Of a stretch of DNA of 38,772 bases, positions 11,703 through 22,516 are shown in pieces. Below the pieces are notes generated by a model, which did not search any database, was not told the origin of the DNA, and saw only the letters and a list, made by a program, of their open reading frames with translations. The stretch lies in contig JABANN010000328.1 of the NCBI GenBank assembly GCA_013115125.1, forward strand, positions 1 through 38,772. The letters run 5' to 3'. This stretch comes from Perkinsus olseni. Its lineage: Eukaryota > Perkinsozoa > Perkinsida. Positions within the stretch are counted from its first letter, which is position 1. Each line of letters starts with the position of its first letter. The position numbers and the translations under genes were made by a program.

Positions 11703-12356
11703 TCATGGAGTCTTCCAAATAGTGACTCCCATCTGGCCGATATAAAAATAACAGTAGCACTGCTTTTCATGTGTAACATATGTTGCAAAATGATGACCTG
11801 AAAAAATCAGAATTTTCAAACTTTCACGCTAAATTCCCCGTGAGCATGCTCGGTAACAATTATGAATAAAACAGAGCTACAAGATTCCGAATTTTTAGTA
11901 AAAATTTACCGCAAATTAACGGTGTTAAAAAACTGACGAATCGCCAATGTCGTAAAAAAATTATTACCATCGCCAGGGACGATGGAAAAAAATTTTACCA
12001 TTGTCAGCACCGAAAAAAGCGACGATTTTTTCCGCTAAAATTCCACCCGCCTTCCGTTTTCTCACCAACAATAACGTGCCAAGTGCCATGGCCGCCTCCT
12101 TCCCCATAAGCCGTTTCCATCTCGGTCTTCAAAAAGTGCGCTATCTCCGACTCATTCATGAAATTCTCCTGCAGAAAAAATCGTAAATTTCTCATAAAAA
12201 TAAAATTCCCACCTGAGCGTAAGCGGCCTTGGAAATAGCGAATTCGAGCATTGCTGGGTCCATTTCCTGCAGCTTCACCACCGGCCTTGCCACAGCGGCA
12301 GAGCCACCATTGGTAGCAGCCGCAGCAGCAGGATGATTGGCGTTGGGAATCGTCAT
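11703..12356 (-). CDS. DYNLL: Dynein light chain, LC8 type (113 aa)
   Basis: Three exons, 12213-12356, 12066-12168 and 11703-11797, in perfect phase (342 nt). After an Ala-rich start (MTIPNANHPAAAAATNG) comes the LC8 core: EMDPAMLEFAISKAAYAQ, NESEIAHFLKTEMETAYG, GTWHVIVG, HHFATYVTHEKQCYCYFYIG and QMGVTIWKTP. These correspond to the WHxIVG, FGSYVTHE and FYxGQ motifs of DYNLL. LC8 dimerises and binds short linear motifs in the dynein intermediate chain and many other partners, in cytoplasm or axoneme. It is about 24 residues longer than the usual 89, all at the N-terminus. The second intron (11798-12065) is long and AT-rich; the first (12169-12212) is 44 nt. Confidence 0.93.
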
Positions 12357-13023
12357 GAATATTATCACCACTACAGTGCTCCAAATAAATTTGAAATTTA
12401 GCCGAAAAAGTTAATTTCGCCTCCACTACTGAGATTTTGAACTCAACCTGAGCCCCCTTACAAAATAATAAAACACGCAATATTTCTCTGATCTCTCCGG
12501 TACTACTGCGACACAGGTCGTGAGATTTCGTGTGTAAGGATATCACTTATGAAGAAACAAGAAATATATCAGAGCCAAGTCAATACTCGCTCGCCCTAGT
12601 AAAATTTCTGAAGCGGTTTTTTTTCATTAACACGCTATTCGCAGTAAAGACATAAACACACCTGCGGGAAACTTAGACTATACTCCAAAGTAATTTGGAG
12701 CACTGTATCATCATCAACATACTTTGAAACCTACAAAGACATGGTTCAAGCTATAAGATATCTACAAGATACGCAGGTGTGCTTAACCGCACTCATAACG
12801 GCCAAAAAAATAACAAGCTATTTTACAGAACATAGGCAACAACCATGCGGACGACTCGAAAAATTAGCGGCAATAATGTAAAGAAGGCCAACCCGTACCA
12901 AACCCAACACCAAGCACCTTCTACGATGAAACTCGAAAACTACACAAAAAAACAGCAATTATACTGATAGCATAACAAGATACACGGCGCAAAAATCTTT
13001 CACTGCGCCACGAAACTGGCTTC
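12357..13023. other. Intergenic, no gene seen
   Basis: This AT-rich stretch lies upstream of the dynein light chain gene. I see no convincing exon on either strand. It should hold that gene's promoter and the 3' end of the next gene. Confidence 0.4.
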
Positions 13024-13302
13024 TCAGCCATCCTGGACCTCGCCCCACTTGCCGAAGGATATTGCAGTGCTGCTGCCTTCTAGTAATGCCACGGCCTTTC
13101 CTTCACCTTGCAGTCGTTCCTCTGAAAAATTATAACCAAAACGTTCCCACAGAATACAACAGAAAGCCGATTTCTCCATACCAAAAAACCACTTCACAGA
13201 ATTGATAACGAAAAAATTCAATAAAGAGTTTCGAATATTTAAGAGAAAGTACGAAACAGACATTGTGCAGTTTCCAAATATAACTTTCTCGTTACTTGCC
13301 AT
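13024..13302 (-). CDS. Small uncertain gene or last exon
   Basis: The clearest coding part is the 3' segment GEGKAVALLEGSSTAISFG ending KWGEVQDG with stop at 13024. It follows an acceptor with a strong pyrimidine tract near 13120. An ATG at 13302 opens a frame (MASNEKVIFGNC) that can be joined to it by a roughly 62-nt intron. The middle is hydrophobic and may be non-coding. No family recognised. Confidence 0.35.
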   Translation of the reverse strand: MASNEKVIFGNCTMSVSYFLLNIRNSLLNFFVINSVKWFFGMEKSAFCCILWERFGYNFSEERLQGEGKAVALLEGSSTAISFGKWGEVQDG

Positions 13303-13716
13303 TTGAACTTTTCCGCAGTGTATACACGTGCATGGTGTGCGACAGAATTTCTTAGTGAAACTGTGGAAGAAACCACAGTATCTCAGAATTGCGTCGAACG
13401 CGCGCGAAATGCCTTGTGATTATCGAGATATTCCAGTTCACCCGCAAACTTGCATGTCACAGTACAACCCCACACAAGAGGCTCGTGTTAGAGAATTCCC
13501 AATTCACAGGCCGACGTGATTTTTGCAAATCATCTGTTCACGAGATAATAGGAAGCGTACGAAAATGCGATTCAAGAGGAAAAATCCCCGGGAAAAACTG
13601 GGAAAGTTACCGAGGCACATCACAAAGAAAAATGATCAAGAACCAGCGAGGAGAATAAGATACTATCACGTTAACTGTGAAATTTCGAGAAGTGGCATAG
13701 CACAATCGAAAAATGG

Positions 13717-15356
13717 TCAAAAATATAAGACGAAGCAGAACACGCCGGAATCCGGACCTTCCGAGAGAGTGTCCAGCAGAAGATGCCACACCGCAAATGG
13801 TTTGGTCATACCCGACATCAACAACGCAAAAATATATACCTGACAGGAATCTTCATCATCCTGAGCTCACACACGGAAGCCTAAGCTCGGTAAAGATACC
13901 ATGAATATAATGACGCCGTCGCCGGTTCGATTCACTGGCGGTCTAGGAAAGTAACGACGAGCTCTTTGTTAACACAATGATCTCACAATCTGACCTCCTA
14001 CTGCAGTCACATCAGACAATCTCATTCGATCCAGGCAAAATCCATTCCTTAACAGAGGGCCGACCAAGCGCCGCGCTACCCGGAGCAGTCTAACGCCGCT
14101 TGACACGAAACTTCAGCTTCCGTTTTCGAGGAAATTATTCGGAGAGAAGTAATCGCCAACTCACCGGCATAACGTCATCCATATCGATCAACTCTTTCCT
14201 CCCCTCGCTCGCCTTTGCCGCATCCTCCCTCAACAGTGGGGCCACCGACAACAACTGCTCCATTGCAGTCGGATAAAAACCTGCCAAAGCTCGGAGTAGG
14301 ATACCAGAAAATATCTATCTTATTTTCCGCCGGTCCTAGCAGCTTCCTAATAGGTCCAGCAGTTCTGACGAGCGCTTAGCGGATACGAGGCGAAGGGTCT
14401 CGTGATGGAATTGCGGGTATCCGATTATTCCGTCACAGTAACGACCCGGGTTCGATCCAGCCTGACCATCCATCACCCCTTTTAAACCACGAACGACTAG
14501 CCGAAAATTTCATACCCTAATTTCGAATCTTTCATGCATCAACCTAAGATTCTCAATTTCATTCCACAGAAATATTCCACGTGCGTGCAAACTACCAAAA
14601 AACGTATCTTTTGGTTTTCACTATTTTTCAAAGCTCCTCAGTCGAACGACTGAGCGACTTACCACCCTCCGCGGTCATCGCATCTTCAACTTCGTGCAAC
14701 CGTTCACTCCCAGCCACATACAACTGTTGTAAATCAGAGGATTCACCGGCTTGACCTGAACCCACCAAGTGCATGCATCAACCTAAGATACCATTTTTCA
14801 AATTCCTACCTATAAAATCCTCCCTAACACCACACAGTGCCGGCAAGCTCTCCACAGTATACCTCTCCCGCAACCGCTGACATCGATACACAAACTCCTT
14901 GTCGTCTTGCGAGTAATACCGACAGTATCTGTAAACGGTCAAGTGAGCATGAAAATCCATGACCACTGGTTTGCGCCATTGAAAATGAATCCTTCCACCC
15001 GGCCCGTATTGACAATTCCCTCTCACGTGCCGCAATTGAGGGTGAAAGGCATCAGATAATCTCGGTGTCAAAAGCTGCCATCCCAGGCTGCCTATCGGTG
15101 ACTCAGCATCCGGGTCGTTCTCAGGGAGCGCTTCCAGGCACTCTGACAGGCTGCGCTCATCTAGGGTGCGGAAACTCTCAACAGTGCGTATGATGTGGTG
15201 CTCCAAAATGGAGGGTTCCGGAACCACTCGGCGAACAAATCGTCGTCTCTCTTCTCGAGTCACTGGGCTCTTCAGATTGACACTCATTCGAGCTTCATTG
15301 AGCGCCGCTACGTCCGCGGGGCACTCCACAAACACGGCTTCACTCAGTGATGCCAT
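13717..15356 (-). CDS. Probable VPS9-domain Rab GEF
   Basis: Exons 14810-15356 (from MASLSEAVFVECPADV), 14663-14755, 14165-14280 and 13717-13839 join in phase to 292 codons. The C-terminal part, RKELIDMDDVMPVYIFALLM then FAVWHLLLDTLSEGPDSGV, matches the VPS9 core: an acidic pair, the D-D-xx-P-V helix, and a Gly after an acidic loop. VPS9 proteins exchange nucleotide on Rab5-family GTPases at endosomes. The remainder of the domain after YF is missing, so an extra exon may exist. The N-terminal 180 residues (QYGPGGRIHFQWRKP, HLTVYRYCRYY) are unrecognised. Upstream in-frame sequence to about 15476 leaves the true start open. The introns 14756-14809 and 14281-14662 both carry the recurrent ATCTTAGGTTGATGCATG core, and the two larger introns carry antisense T-arm-like sequence. 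Confidence 0.55.
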
Positions 15357-15396
15357 TCGTAATACGAGACCTAATCTGAGCTTAAAATGCACACAA

Positions 15397-15675
15397 TCAA
15401 GTTTGATGCAGCGGAAGGAGGCCTTCAGCCAAGCGGTCCCAGCAGTGTAATCTTCGCTGCAACATGCAACATCCACATGTAATGCGGTCAGTGTCGAGCC
15501 GCCGTAAGATATCAGTCAAAGCAGGCGGAATGTATTTAGTAGCAGTACTGGGAGTGACGTAGACACCAGGTGTCTGACACCTAGGACAATCCCGGCGTCT
15601 CCAAGCAGGGTAAGCGCCTGACAAGTCTCGGTGTCTTGACAGTCTTGGCAGCTTTACGGGTATGGTCCGAGCCAT
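15397..15675 (-). CDS. Candidate exon(s) with a CxxC motif, partial
   Basis: This minus-strand frame reads DLSGAYPAWRRRDCPRC then PGVYVTPSTATKYIPPAL and TDILRRLDTDRITCGCC. That is protein-like and contains paired cysteines. It may be an upstream exon of the VPS9-like gene or the end of another gene. The overlapping frame 15581-15859 (AEAVPATRAEDYVKKV) may continue it through a 40-nt intron. The plus-strand frames here are also open, so strand is not certain. From 15860 to 16165 I see nothing firm. Confidence 0.35.
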   Translation of the reverse strand: MARTIPVKLPRLSRHRDLSGAYPAWRRRDCPRCQTPGVYVTPSTATKYIPPALTDILRRLDTDRITCGCCMLQRRLHCWDRLAEGLLPLHQT

Positions 15676-16165
15676 CGAGAACCTTCTTTACATAGTCTTC
15701 AGCTCGAGTTGCAGGAACGGCTTCTGCAAGGCGAAAGCCGCGAGAAGCGCTTGCTTGATGGAGTCCGATGATACTAAGAACCCAGGAAAGACCGCAAAGT
15801 CCGGGCCGGCAGACGGTTTGTTTGGCCAAAATGCCCCAGATAAGGCCATCTCCCAACATGGGTTAAACAGCGCCCTGCGCCTTGTATAATCAATAAATCA
15901 TGATTGAAGGATTCAGCAGCAGTGCTCAGGGTTTTCCCGGACCGCTGCTACTCAACAGCTTCCTTGTCGACACCCTTTCGATCCCCCGGTACAAAGAAGG
16001 GTGCCTGTACTTGGGCAATCGAGGGGAGCGTCAATACATAGCCACTGTCGATGCTTCGAAAGAATCGAACACACAACCCACACTTCAATTCACAGTATAC
16101 CAGGCGATAAGCGAACTTCCCTCTGCGATATATAAGTTAACCGTGAGCTACACCATTGACCTTCT

Positions 16166-16504
16166 TCACATCAGGTCCATGGCAGTACACGTATTTCCCG
16201 CCAGTCGGATGCCAGATGAAGGCATCATGATCCAGTAGTTATTCTGATAAGTGAGGATAAGGCGTGCCAGCCTGACCAGTTCCTCTGGATCTCGAGCCCT
16301 CAACCACACGCCGACACGCCGGGCGTGCTTCTGCTCTTCATGTAGACTCCAATTCGCCGCCGTTGGCCTATCGAAGTCTTCCGCGGCTTTGGGCAGAGGG
16401 CCCAACTTCGGCTTCGGATCCGGTGCCGAATGAGATATGGTCGTTGTACTGGCAGCTGTGGATGTTCTTTGGGCAGGAAAAGTGTTGCCATTTGCAACTT
16501 GCAA
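16166..16504 (-). CDS. Unidentified gene, partial model
   Basis: The frame reads HSAPDPKPKLGPLPKAAEDF, then HARRVGVWLRARDPEELVRL and ARLILTYQNNYWI. Downstream in another frame lies AFIWHPTGGKYVYCHGPDVK, which looks equally coding and ends near 16150. The junction between them is unresolved. No ATG is obvious for the first part; an in-frame start 25 codons upstream of the Pro-rich part is possible. Family not recognised. Confidence 0.4.
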   Translation of the reverse strand: MQVANGNTFPAQRTSTAASTTTISHSAPDPKPKLGPLPKAAEDFDRPTAANWSLHEEQKHARRVGVWLRARDPEELVRLARLILTYQNNYWIMMPSSGIRLAGNTCTAMDLM

Positions 16505-16552
16505 ATGGAGCTAGTGTGTAGTATCGTTTTTGTTCGGGAGTATGTGAGTGTG

Positions 16553-16581
16553 GGCTGCCTCTACAAGATGTAGAGACAGCC
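16553..16581. repeat. Hairpin, 13-bp arms with one mismatch
   Basis: GGCTGCCTCTACA and TGTAGAGACAGCC are separated by three bases. It lies just upstream, in the minus sense, of the 16166-16504 gene. Confidence 0.7.
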
Positions 16582-17494
16582 TCTCTCCCTTTTTCTTCCC
16601 GTTTTCCCTCTTCACAAAAACGATTCTATCCCCTAGCCCCCTCCAACCGTCATTATTTTTAAATTTTCCTGGCTGTGAATGCCGTAAATCCCACAACTCG
16701 ATAGCCCTCTCTCATCATAAGAGGAGCGCATGAACATTTAGCAAACCACACAAGGACAGCGATGATTGGAGGGGTGGAGGTAATCGAGGAAAATGTGTAG
16801 CAGATTTTCGACCGATATGACAGGTTGATGACCGTTCGATTCGATTTCAACAATCGATCAAGTGATCGATTTCCAACTTACACATTCCATAAGATCCCTC
16901 CAACCTTCCCATACAAATATCTCCGCACACAGCATGCTGCAGAGGGAAGATACTCCCGATACATCTGACACACAGCAACCTCCCATGAACCATTCAAGAA
17001 CTGCCATCAAACGACGACACAGGAATTCACCACCGATCTACAATCACTCCCACATACCACACCAAACGAATAACGTCCGCTGATGGCTGTTGACATACAG
17101 TCGCCGACACCAACGGCCGCATCTCACCCCCACACGTTGCACTCCCTCTCTCCTCATAAAATTCACGAAGTGTGAGCAATTGCAAACCCGAATCCTACAA
17201 CAACTACGCCACTGTCATTCCGCCGGCGGCGTCGATTTTTTTCTAATACCCCCTGCCTGTGATAGTATCCATGCTCAATTAGCTGTAAACCTTACGACCC
17301 AAGCAAGTTCGCAGTGCTACTAGAAATCATAACGATCGTTCCCGTGATCTATCTCTAATAGTTCTACGTTTCAAAACTATTCCATCAAAGACGAGGTTCC
17401 GATCGCCCTTTCGGTTTCAACTACGAATATTTCTTCCGTACCACACGCGGCGCGACTCAGTCTTTTACCTGGAAACCACGAAAACAGCACTCAC
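16582..17494. other. Mostly unassigned sequence
   Basis: No frame with clear coding character was found. A Lys-rich minus-strand frame near 16520-16690 (GWRGLGDRIVFVKRENGKK) is possible but unsupported. Confidence 0.3.
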
Positions 17495-17617
17495 CACATC
17501 CTGAGCCACCGAGAGCCCCTGCGCCAATATATTCTTCCTTATGGAAGCTGTTATCCTCTCTGCGGCTGCCTCAACCTCTGTCGTCGGCTCTGGAAGATGC
17601 GGAAGCGTCCAGGACGG
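17495..17617 (-). CDS. Single exon of an unidentified gene
   Basis: The 41-codon exon has an acceptor with a strong T-tract (tttctttttag) and donor GTG|gtgagt. It encodes PSWTLPHLPEPTTEVE then AERITASIRKNILAQGLSVA. Flanking exons were not identified with confidence; the sequence 5' of it (to about 17.69 kb, AFPEYAGNREGF) may belong. Confidence 0.45.
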
Positions 17618-17795
17618 CTAAAAAGAAAACCGACAGTCATCCGGCCGGCAGCACTGCTGCCGCAGCAGAACCCTTCACGATTCCCCGCATACTCTGGGAA
17701 GGCTACACCAATACCAGTATCTTAGGTTGAACCCTCCATTTCATAAAACTCAACCATCCATTCTTGTAATGCTCACTACTACTAGTGCCGAGTTA

Positions 17796-19460
17796 TCAAT
17801 CGCATTTGGCAGCTCCCCTAAGTCTCGCATACGAACCAGACAGAGCGGTTACACGCGGAATTACACAGATGATAAGAAACCCTGTGCCAGAGGCGATCTC
17901 ATACGCGTTCTACCGAAAAGACTCCTACCGCACCCCAATATTACTTCTTCCCGGGGTAAATATTTCCGCCGAAATTCCTCACAAAATGATGCTGCTTCGA
18001 GCCCAACGCTGTAATTCATATTCTCGAGTATCTAAAGGTCGACCAAAGGAAGATGCAAAACTGGTCTACAACCATGCCCGTCAGGCGATAAACCGATCCC
18101 CTGTCGCCAGGCCTTACACGGAGCATCGACCAAGAAAAGGCTTCAGCCAAAATTTTTGTTTCCGCATTTCTCCCAGCAAAAACTATCTTCAAAATTTTCT
18201 CCTCTTTCAAAATTTATTGCTATTTCTTTGCAATATTTCTGCCACCGTCGAGCGCAAGATTTGGCCTCTCTTCAAAAATACACCATCAGCGGCTCCCAAC
18301 CACAGCCGACCTTCTCCACGAAACTCCTTCATCAACCTAAGATTCTCGTCCACCAACAAATGCGCACATCACTTTCGACGCGATTCGCCGAAATTCAAAC
18401 AGAAAAGTTTTCCCGAAAATTCCAAGACAATTAATACCCACCCAAGCAGTACACCTCGGAAAAACTCGTACGCATCATCTGCCCCTCGTCCTGTACCATT
18501 CTCTTCAATAGCCCTGAGACACGAATCTTGCTCCCTTACGAATTCTTGCTCTTCCCCAACGTCTATTACCCATGCATCACACTCATCCAGTAGTGACTCA
18601 AACTACCTAATTTTTCCTCCAACTGATTTTCAACTTCTCGATTGGACGGGGTGTCGGACGCCGTGAAAACTAACATTTTGAACTCGCCGCTACCCTCGGA
18701 CGACTTCTCATCTGCACTGCCGCTGCTGCTGCTCTTCACAGTGCAACGACAAACAGCCTGAATCAGCGAATCGAGGTTGTTGATAAATTACACGAGATAG
18801 AGGCTGCCAACGCCTCATCATCCCCACTCGCAAGAAGCAAAGCACCCATCTACAACTTCTCCAAAAAAATTCCCCAACGGCCAGTCCCCTCCCGCGGACG
18901 TCCGTATTACCAAATTTTTGGCCATATTCTGCGATCGGTTCCACACTGGTGACACACATTTGAGGAGAGCTGGGGAACCTGAAAACAGATCTTTAACAGC
19001 GTACACCGACTCAACTTCGTCGTTTTATTTTCGAAACTTCTTCAACCAAAAACAAGCAGAAGTCGTCAAGGCAAGCGCTAGCAGATTACATATGTCCTCG
19101 CATTGCTATCGCAAATAGTGGCCTACCCATCATCATACAATACCCGAAAATTTCACCAACTCTCACAACCTTCCAAGGTACGCTCCGCGCGGCTTTATCA
19201 ACTACTATAAACTTCTAACAAGGGTTGATACTCACTCAATGAGAGGTCCTTCAGCGCAGTAGTGGACGTAGATGCCTTCTCGTAAACCGTGTATCCGAGA
19301 GAAGCACAAACGTCGTCGAAAACCTGAGAGAACTAAACTCCTAACAAGTTTCGCCCGTAAACGTCCAATAGTAAACCCCGGCGACCCCGCATCGACGACA
19401 GCCACAAGCATAGACACAGGGAGTCCATCCAGACTTATACGAAATATGAAGGCATCTACT
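17796..19460 (-). CDS. Unidentified large multi-exon protein
   Basis: Phase-consistent exons run from about 19450 (FRISLDGLPVSMLVAVVDAG) to a stop at 17796. Landmarks: SPGFTIGRLRAKL, then after a 22-nt intron (19324-19345) FDDVCASLGYTVYEKAST; KDLFSGSPALLKCVSPVWN; a 19-nt intron at 18827-18845; GSGEFKMLVFTASDTPSN; LLDECDAWVIDVGEEQEF; a segment reading LMKEFRGEGRLWLGAADGVF; GRNAETKILAEAFSWSML; and a hydrophobic segment IASGTGFLIICVIP. The acceptor at 18337 lies inside the recurrent core (atcttag|GTTGATG). The 5' end is not fixed; an in-frame upstream part near 19.5 kb is plausible. No family recognised. Confidence 0.5.
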
Positions 19461-20421
19461 TAGGCCACTAGTTCTCCTAAGGTGGTCGAGTTTTAGTCGC
19501 TTTGACGTCGGGTTGTTTTCTGCCGCTACAGTAGCCGCACTACTTCTCTCAAGGTGGAAGCACGCCCGTCGACGAGCAACTCGCGACAGATTTCGGAGTA
19601 TTCGACCGTACAACACAGCGGAAGGGTCCTACGAGGCCGTGAAGGGGCTGCCGAACGCACCCTCGCACTCTGAAAAATTTATAGTTGGGGTTGTTCCGAA
19701 TCGCTGTCACAAAAAGCATTTTACCCGCGATTCGGCACTTCACTTTGGGAGAGTCTCCACGCGTATGGTCGTGGGCGAGAAAGCAAACTACTGCGATGTT
19801 TTGATTTACCGTTCCGCGACGACGGAATCTCAAAAAACACGAAAAATAAATAAAATTTATAATTTGCTGCAGCTTAAAACTTCTAAAAATGAAGAACGTA
19901 TTTCATCAAAGTTTCCGAGGATGATGATTATCACCAACAAAAATCAAGGCCGCCTTTCCGATGTCATCAACTCATAAAAATTCGCTGAATTTGTCATGTC
20001 AATTTGACTAATCTCCAAATTCAACGTCAATTCAAAAGACCCCTTTTCTGAGTGGAAACGAAATTCTACCCATTTGGCATTGTAGAACATACGGAGCACA
20101 CGTGAAAGCCCTAACCCCGACCACTACCACTACTACTACCTGTAATAAAAGGTCCTTACTGCAGGATGAGGGGAAGACTCGACTCATCTCGATAATGCCA
20201 GACAGCTCGATCGCCTCCTCCAGCAGTTCGTCCGACGCGGATTGTTCAGACGCCTCTACCATGCCTTCAACAAAACTGCCACAGCAGCGCAGGATGAGAA
20301 TCGCGCTGCAAAATCTTGGGGCGAGCGCTACTCCCAGAGACACAGGTTCGATCCTCGGATAGACCACTTTTCCCGTCATTTTTTCCTTGTCATCGACGAG
20401 TGTATTGTCGGTTGTGTTGCG
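19461..20421. other. Unassigned, strand switch region
   Basis: Transcription appears to change from minus to plus here. A plus-strand frame at 19513-19977 starts with a hydrophobic N-terminus (MFSAATVAALLLSRW), and the antisense frame is also partly open, so neither is claimed. A tRNA B-box-like sequence (GGTTCGATCC) lies at 20345-20354. Confidence 0.3.
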
Positions 20422-21424
20422 ATGGACTACATCGCTCACATAGTCGCCCCCTACCTCCATCCACGTGACTGCCGTGCCTTGGTCGTGGCCTGGCCGAAGA
20501 ATCATCGTGGTCACGATGACTTGACCAGGCGAGTTTACAACGACTTGATACTTCGAGTGGGCCTTCCTCGACCCTCCATCGGCTGTTCATCACGAGAAGC
20601 ATACTACCATCTCGTCTACGGCAAGTACTGTGACTTCTGCTACCTCCCTCTAGAGGCTGCCAATTCGACCTCCTGCGCATCTTATTTTTTATGTAACGCA
20701 TGCATCGACCTATGGATTCACTTGGGTGACCGACTCAACGGCATCGACCACGACCTAGACGTCCTCCGTGCCATCTCGGACCCCTTATCCGTGAAACTCC
20801 AGCGCTTGCTCCACGGTTCCCTGTGGGTGCGAAAGAAGGAGCTTCTCACCATCATTGAGCCTTTAAAACGGTTAACCGAGCGTGAAGTTTACGTACACAA
20901 GTCGCGGCTTCTATGGAAGTTTCGTGGCCAAGTTTACGAGAAGCGCGTCCACACCGTCTTCTCGGATGAGCTCCGTCGTTTCGGTCTTTCGAGCGTTTCT
21001 CTCGGCAACCTCGAGGAGGACCCCATTGGTTGTGTATTTTCCTGCTCCGCCTTAATTCAAGCCTACACTGCCACTCAGGACATGCTGGAAGCCTTGGTCG
21101 CGTGAGTCGAACGATAATACCATCTCTTGCGATATTCGTGTGCCATCAGGTTTGATAATATCCCTCAGCGAAGCATACGTGACATAGTGAGAATGCAGCT
21201 ACAAAGAAAGTCCATTACGGGCGAGGTGAGTCTCGTGAATGCTATTGATGCCGCTTAGTGATTCCCTTCAGGGTCCCTTACACGACCTAGCGGCATCACG
21301 ACCGTGCTGGGAGGGTTCCTGTTCTGCGACCAGCTGCGTACTCGGAGCGAAAGTCTGTAAGTTCCCCATGCAAGCCCTGTGGGGTGATCATGAGCTTTCT
21401 AAGGTTCGCAAATGGCGAGCATGA
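20422..21424 (+). CDS. F-box-like protein with paired CxxC
   Basis: Three exons, 20422-21101, 21150-21225 and 21272-21424, join in phase. The N-terminus MDYIAHIVAPYLHPRDC then RALVVAWPK has the spacing of an F-box (Leu/Ile-rich helix, hydrophobic, Cys/Arg, W). A CxxC...CxxC pair follows (YCDFCYLPL, FLCNACIDLW), which could bind zinc, then basic helical sequence. F-box proteins act as substrate adaptors in SCF ubiquitin ligases; that role is an inference from the N-terminus only. The introns (48 and 46 nt) have normal GT-AG ends. Upstream in-frame sequence continues past the chosen ATG, so an earlier start is possible. Confidence 0.6.
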
Positions 21425-21870
21425 GAGAGCAGCCCATACCAACGAACGCAGCCGTAGCGCCTAAACGATCGACCGAGCACCGAAGCTTGAAGGCGGCGAG
21501 ACGGCGCAAACGGCTGAGATGCGTTGCATAGGCCCTCACGGGCTGTTGTCAACGCTGAATTCACGACCAAGCTTTTATCGAGTATTCGGAAGCCCTCCTC
21601 GATGCATCCAATTACTCGCTTGTACCACTTGTCGATGTTCCTATTATTAACGTGTTTCTGCGCATAGTAGGCTCGTCGTGTTCACGCTGTGAATTGAGTA
21701 AAGAGGAGATGGTCGTTTGATGACAGGTGGGAGTGTCCCTTCTCGTTGAAGGCTGGCCATCCGCAATGATGCGCCACTTCTCAGTGAACGCGAGAATCTT
21801 CCCGAACGCTGTGGGTGAACCGCGGACAAGTCATGATTCTGTGAAAAAGCTTGCCCATCGAACGACTTCA

Positions 21871-21990
21871 GAGTGAATCAAATAAGTGCGGAAATTTGTG
21901 AACGGGGGTGGAAAAATTATTTTTCTAAAATATTTTTCAAAAATATCGATCGCCTGAAATTGAAATTTGAAATCATTATGGCAAACCAAG
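21871..21990. repeat. Dispersed repeat, copy 1
   Basis: GAATCAAATAAGTGCGGAAA and the AT-rich stretch after it match 26231-26335 over roughly 100 bp with indels. The rest of 21425-22516 holds only weak frames (for example minus 21976-22188, DWRDPSVDAPVRILD). Confidence 0.55.
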
Positions 21991-22516
21991 GAATCGATCG
22001 GGAAATGGTGTAGAATAACCCGGGCTGTCGGTATCAAGAATACGTACGGGGGCATCCACTGAGGGGTCCCGCCAATCCGAGTATACTAGTTTAGGCGTTC
22101 GTTTAAAAGTAGCCATCACATGATAACAGTTGGCCGAGAAATGGTGTTTAGTGACTTCAACCGCAAGCTTGAGGCCGTGGTATATCACAATTGACCAGCA
22201 AAACGCGGAGGTGCGGAAAAGCGTGAATCGTGCGAATCAAGCTATGCGACTATATCGTTCACCTCAATGCATATGCGTATACAACGATGTGACTTCACAT
22301 CGTGGAGCCTACAACATCCAAGGAAGTCTGTCAGGACGAGGTGTGAATATTTGGGACAATTCGAAAGGGTCATACTTGAGGTCACAATACTACTCGGACA
22401 GCTAACTAGGGCAGCACGTAACACCAGCAATCTTCTCACAAATCCGGCGCGGAAAGGATGAAGGAGAGCAGCGCGAATCTGCACTGCCTTAGCCACGGCT
22501 TGTTGTCTTCAATGTG

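Noticed and set aside
17785-18666. 293-codon plus-strand open frame
   Set aside because: Composition is typical of antisense (Ser/Pro/Arg-rich, patchy), and the minus strand here has phased exons of the 17796-19460 gene.
19513-19977. 154-codon plus-strand frame with a hydrophobic start
   Set aside because: The antisense frames are also partly open and belong to or abut the 17796-19460 gene; there is no second line of evidence for a plus-strand gene.
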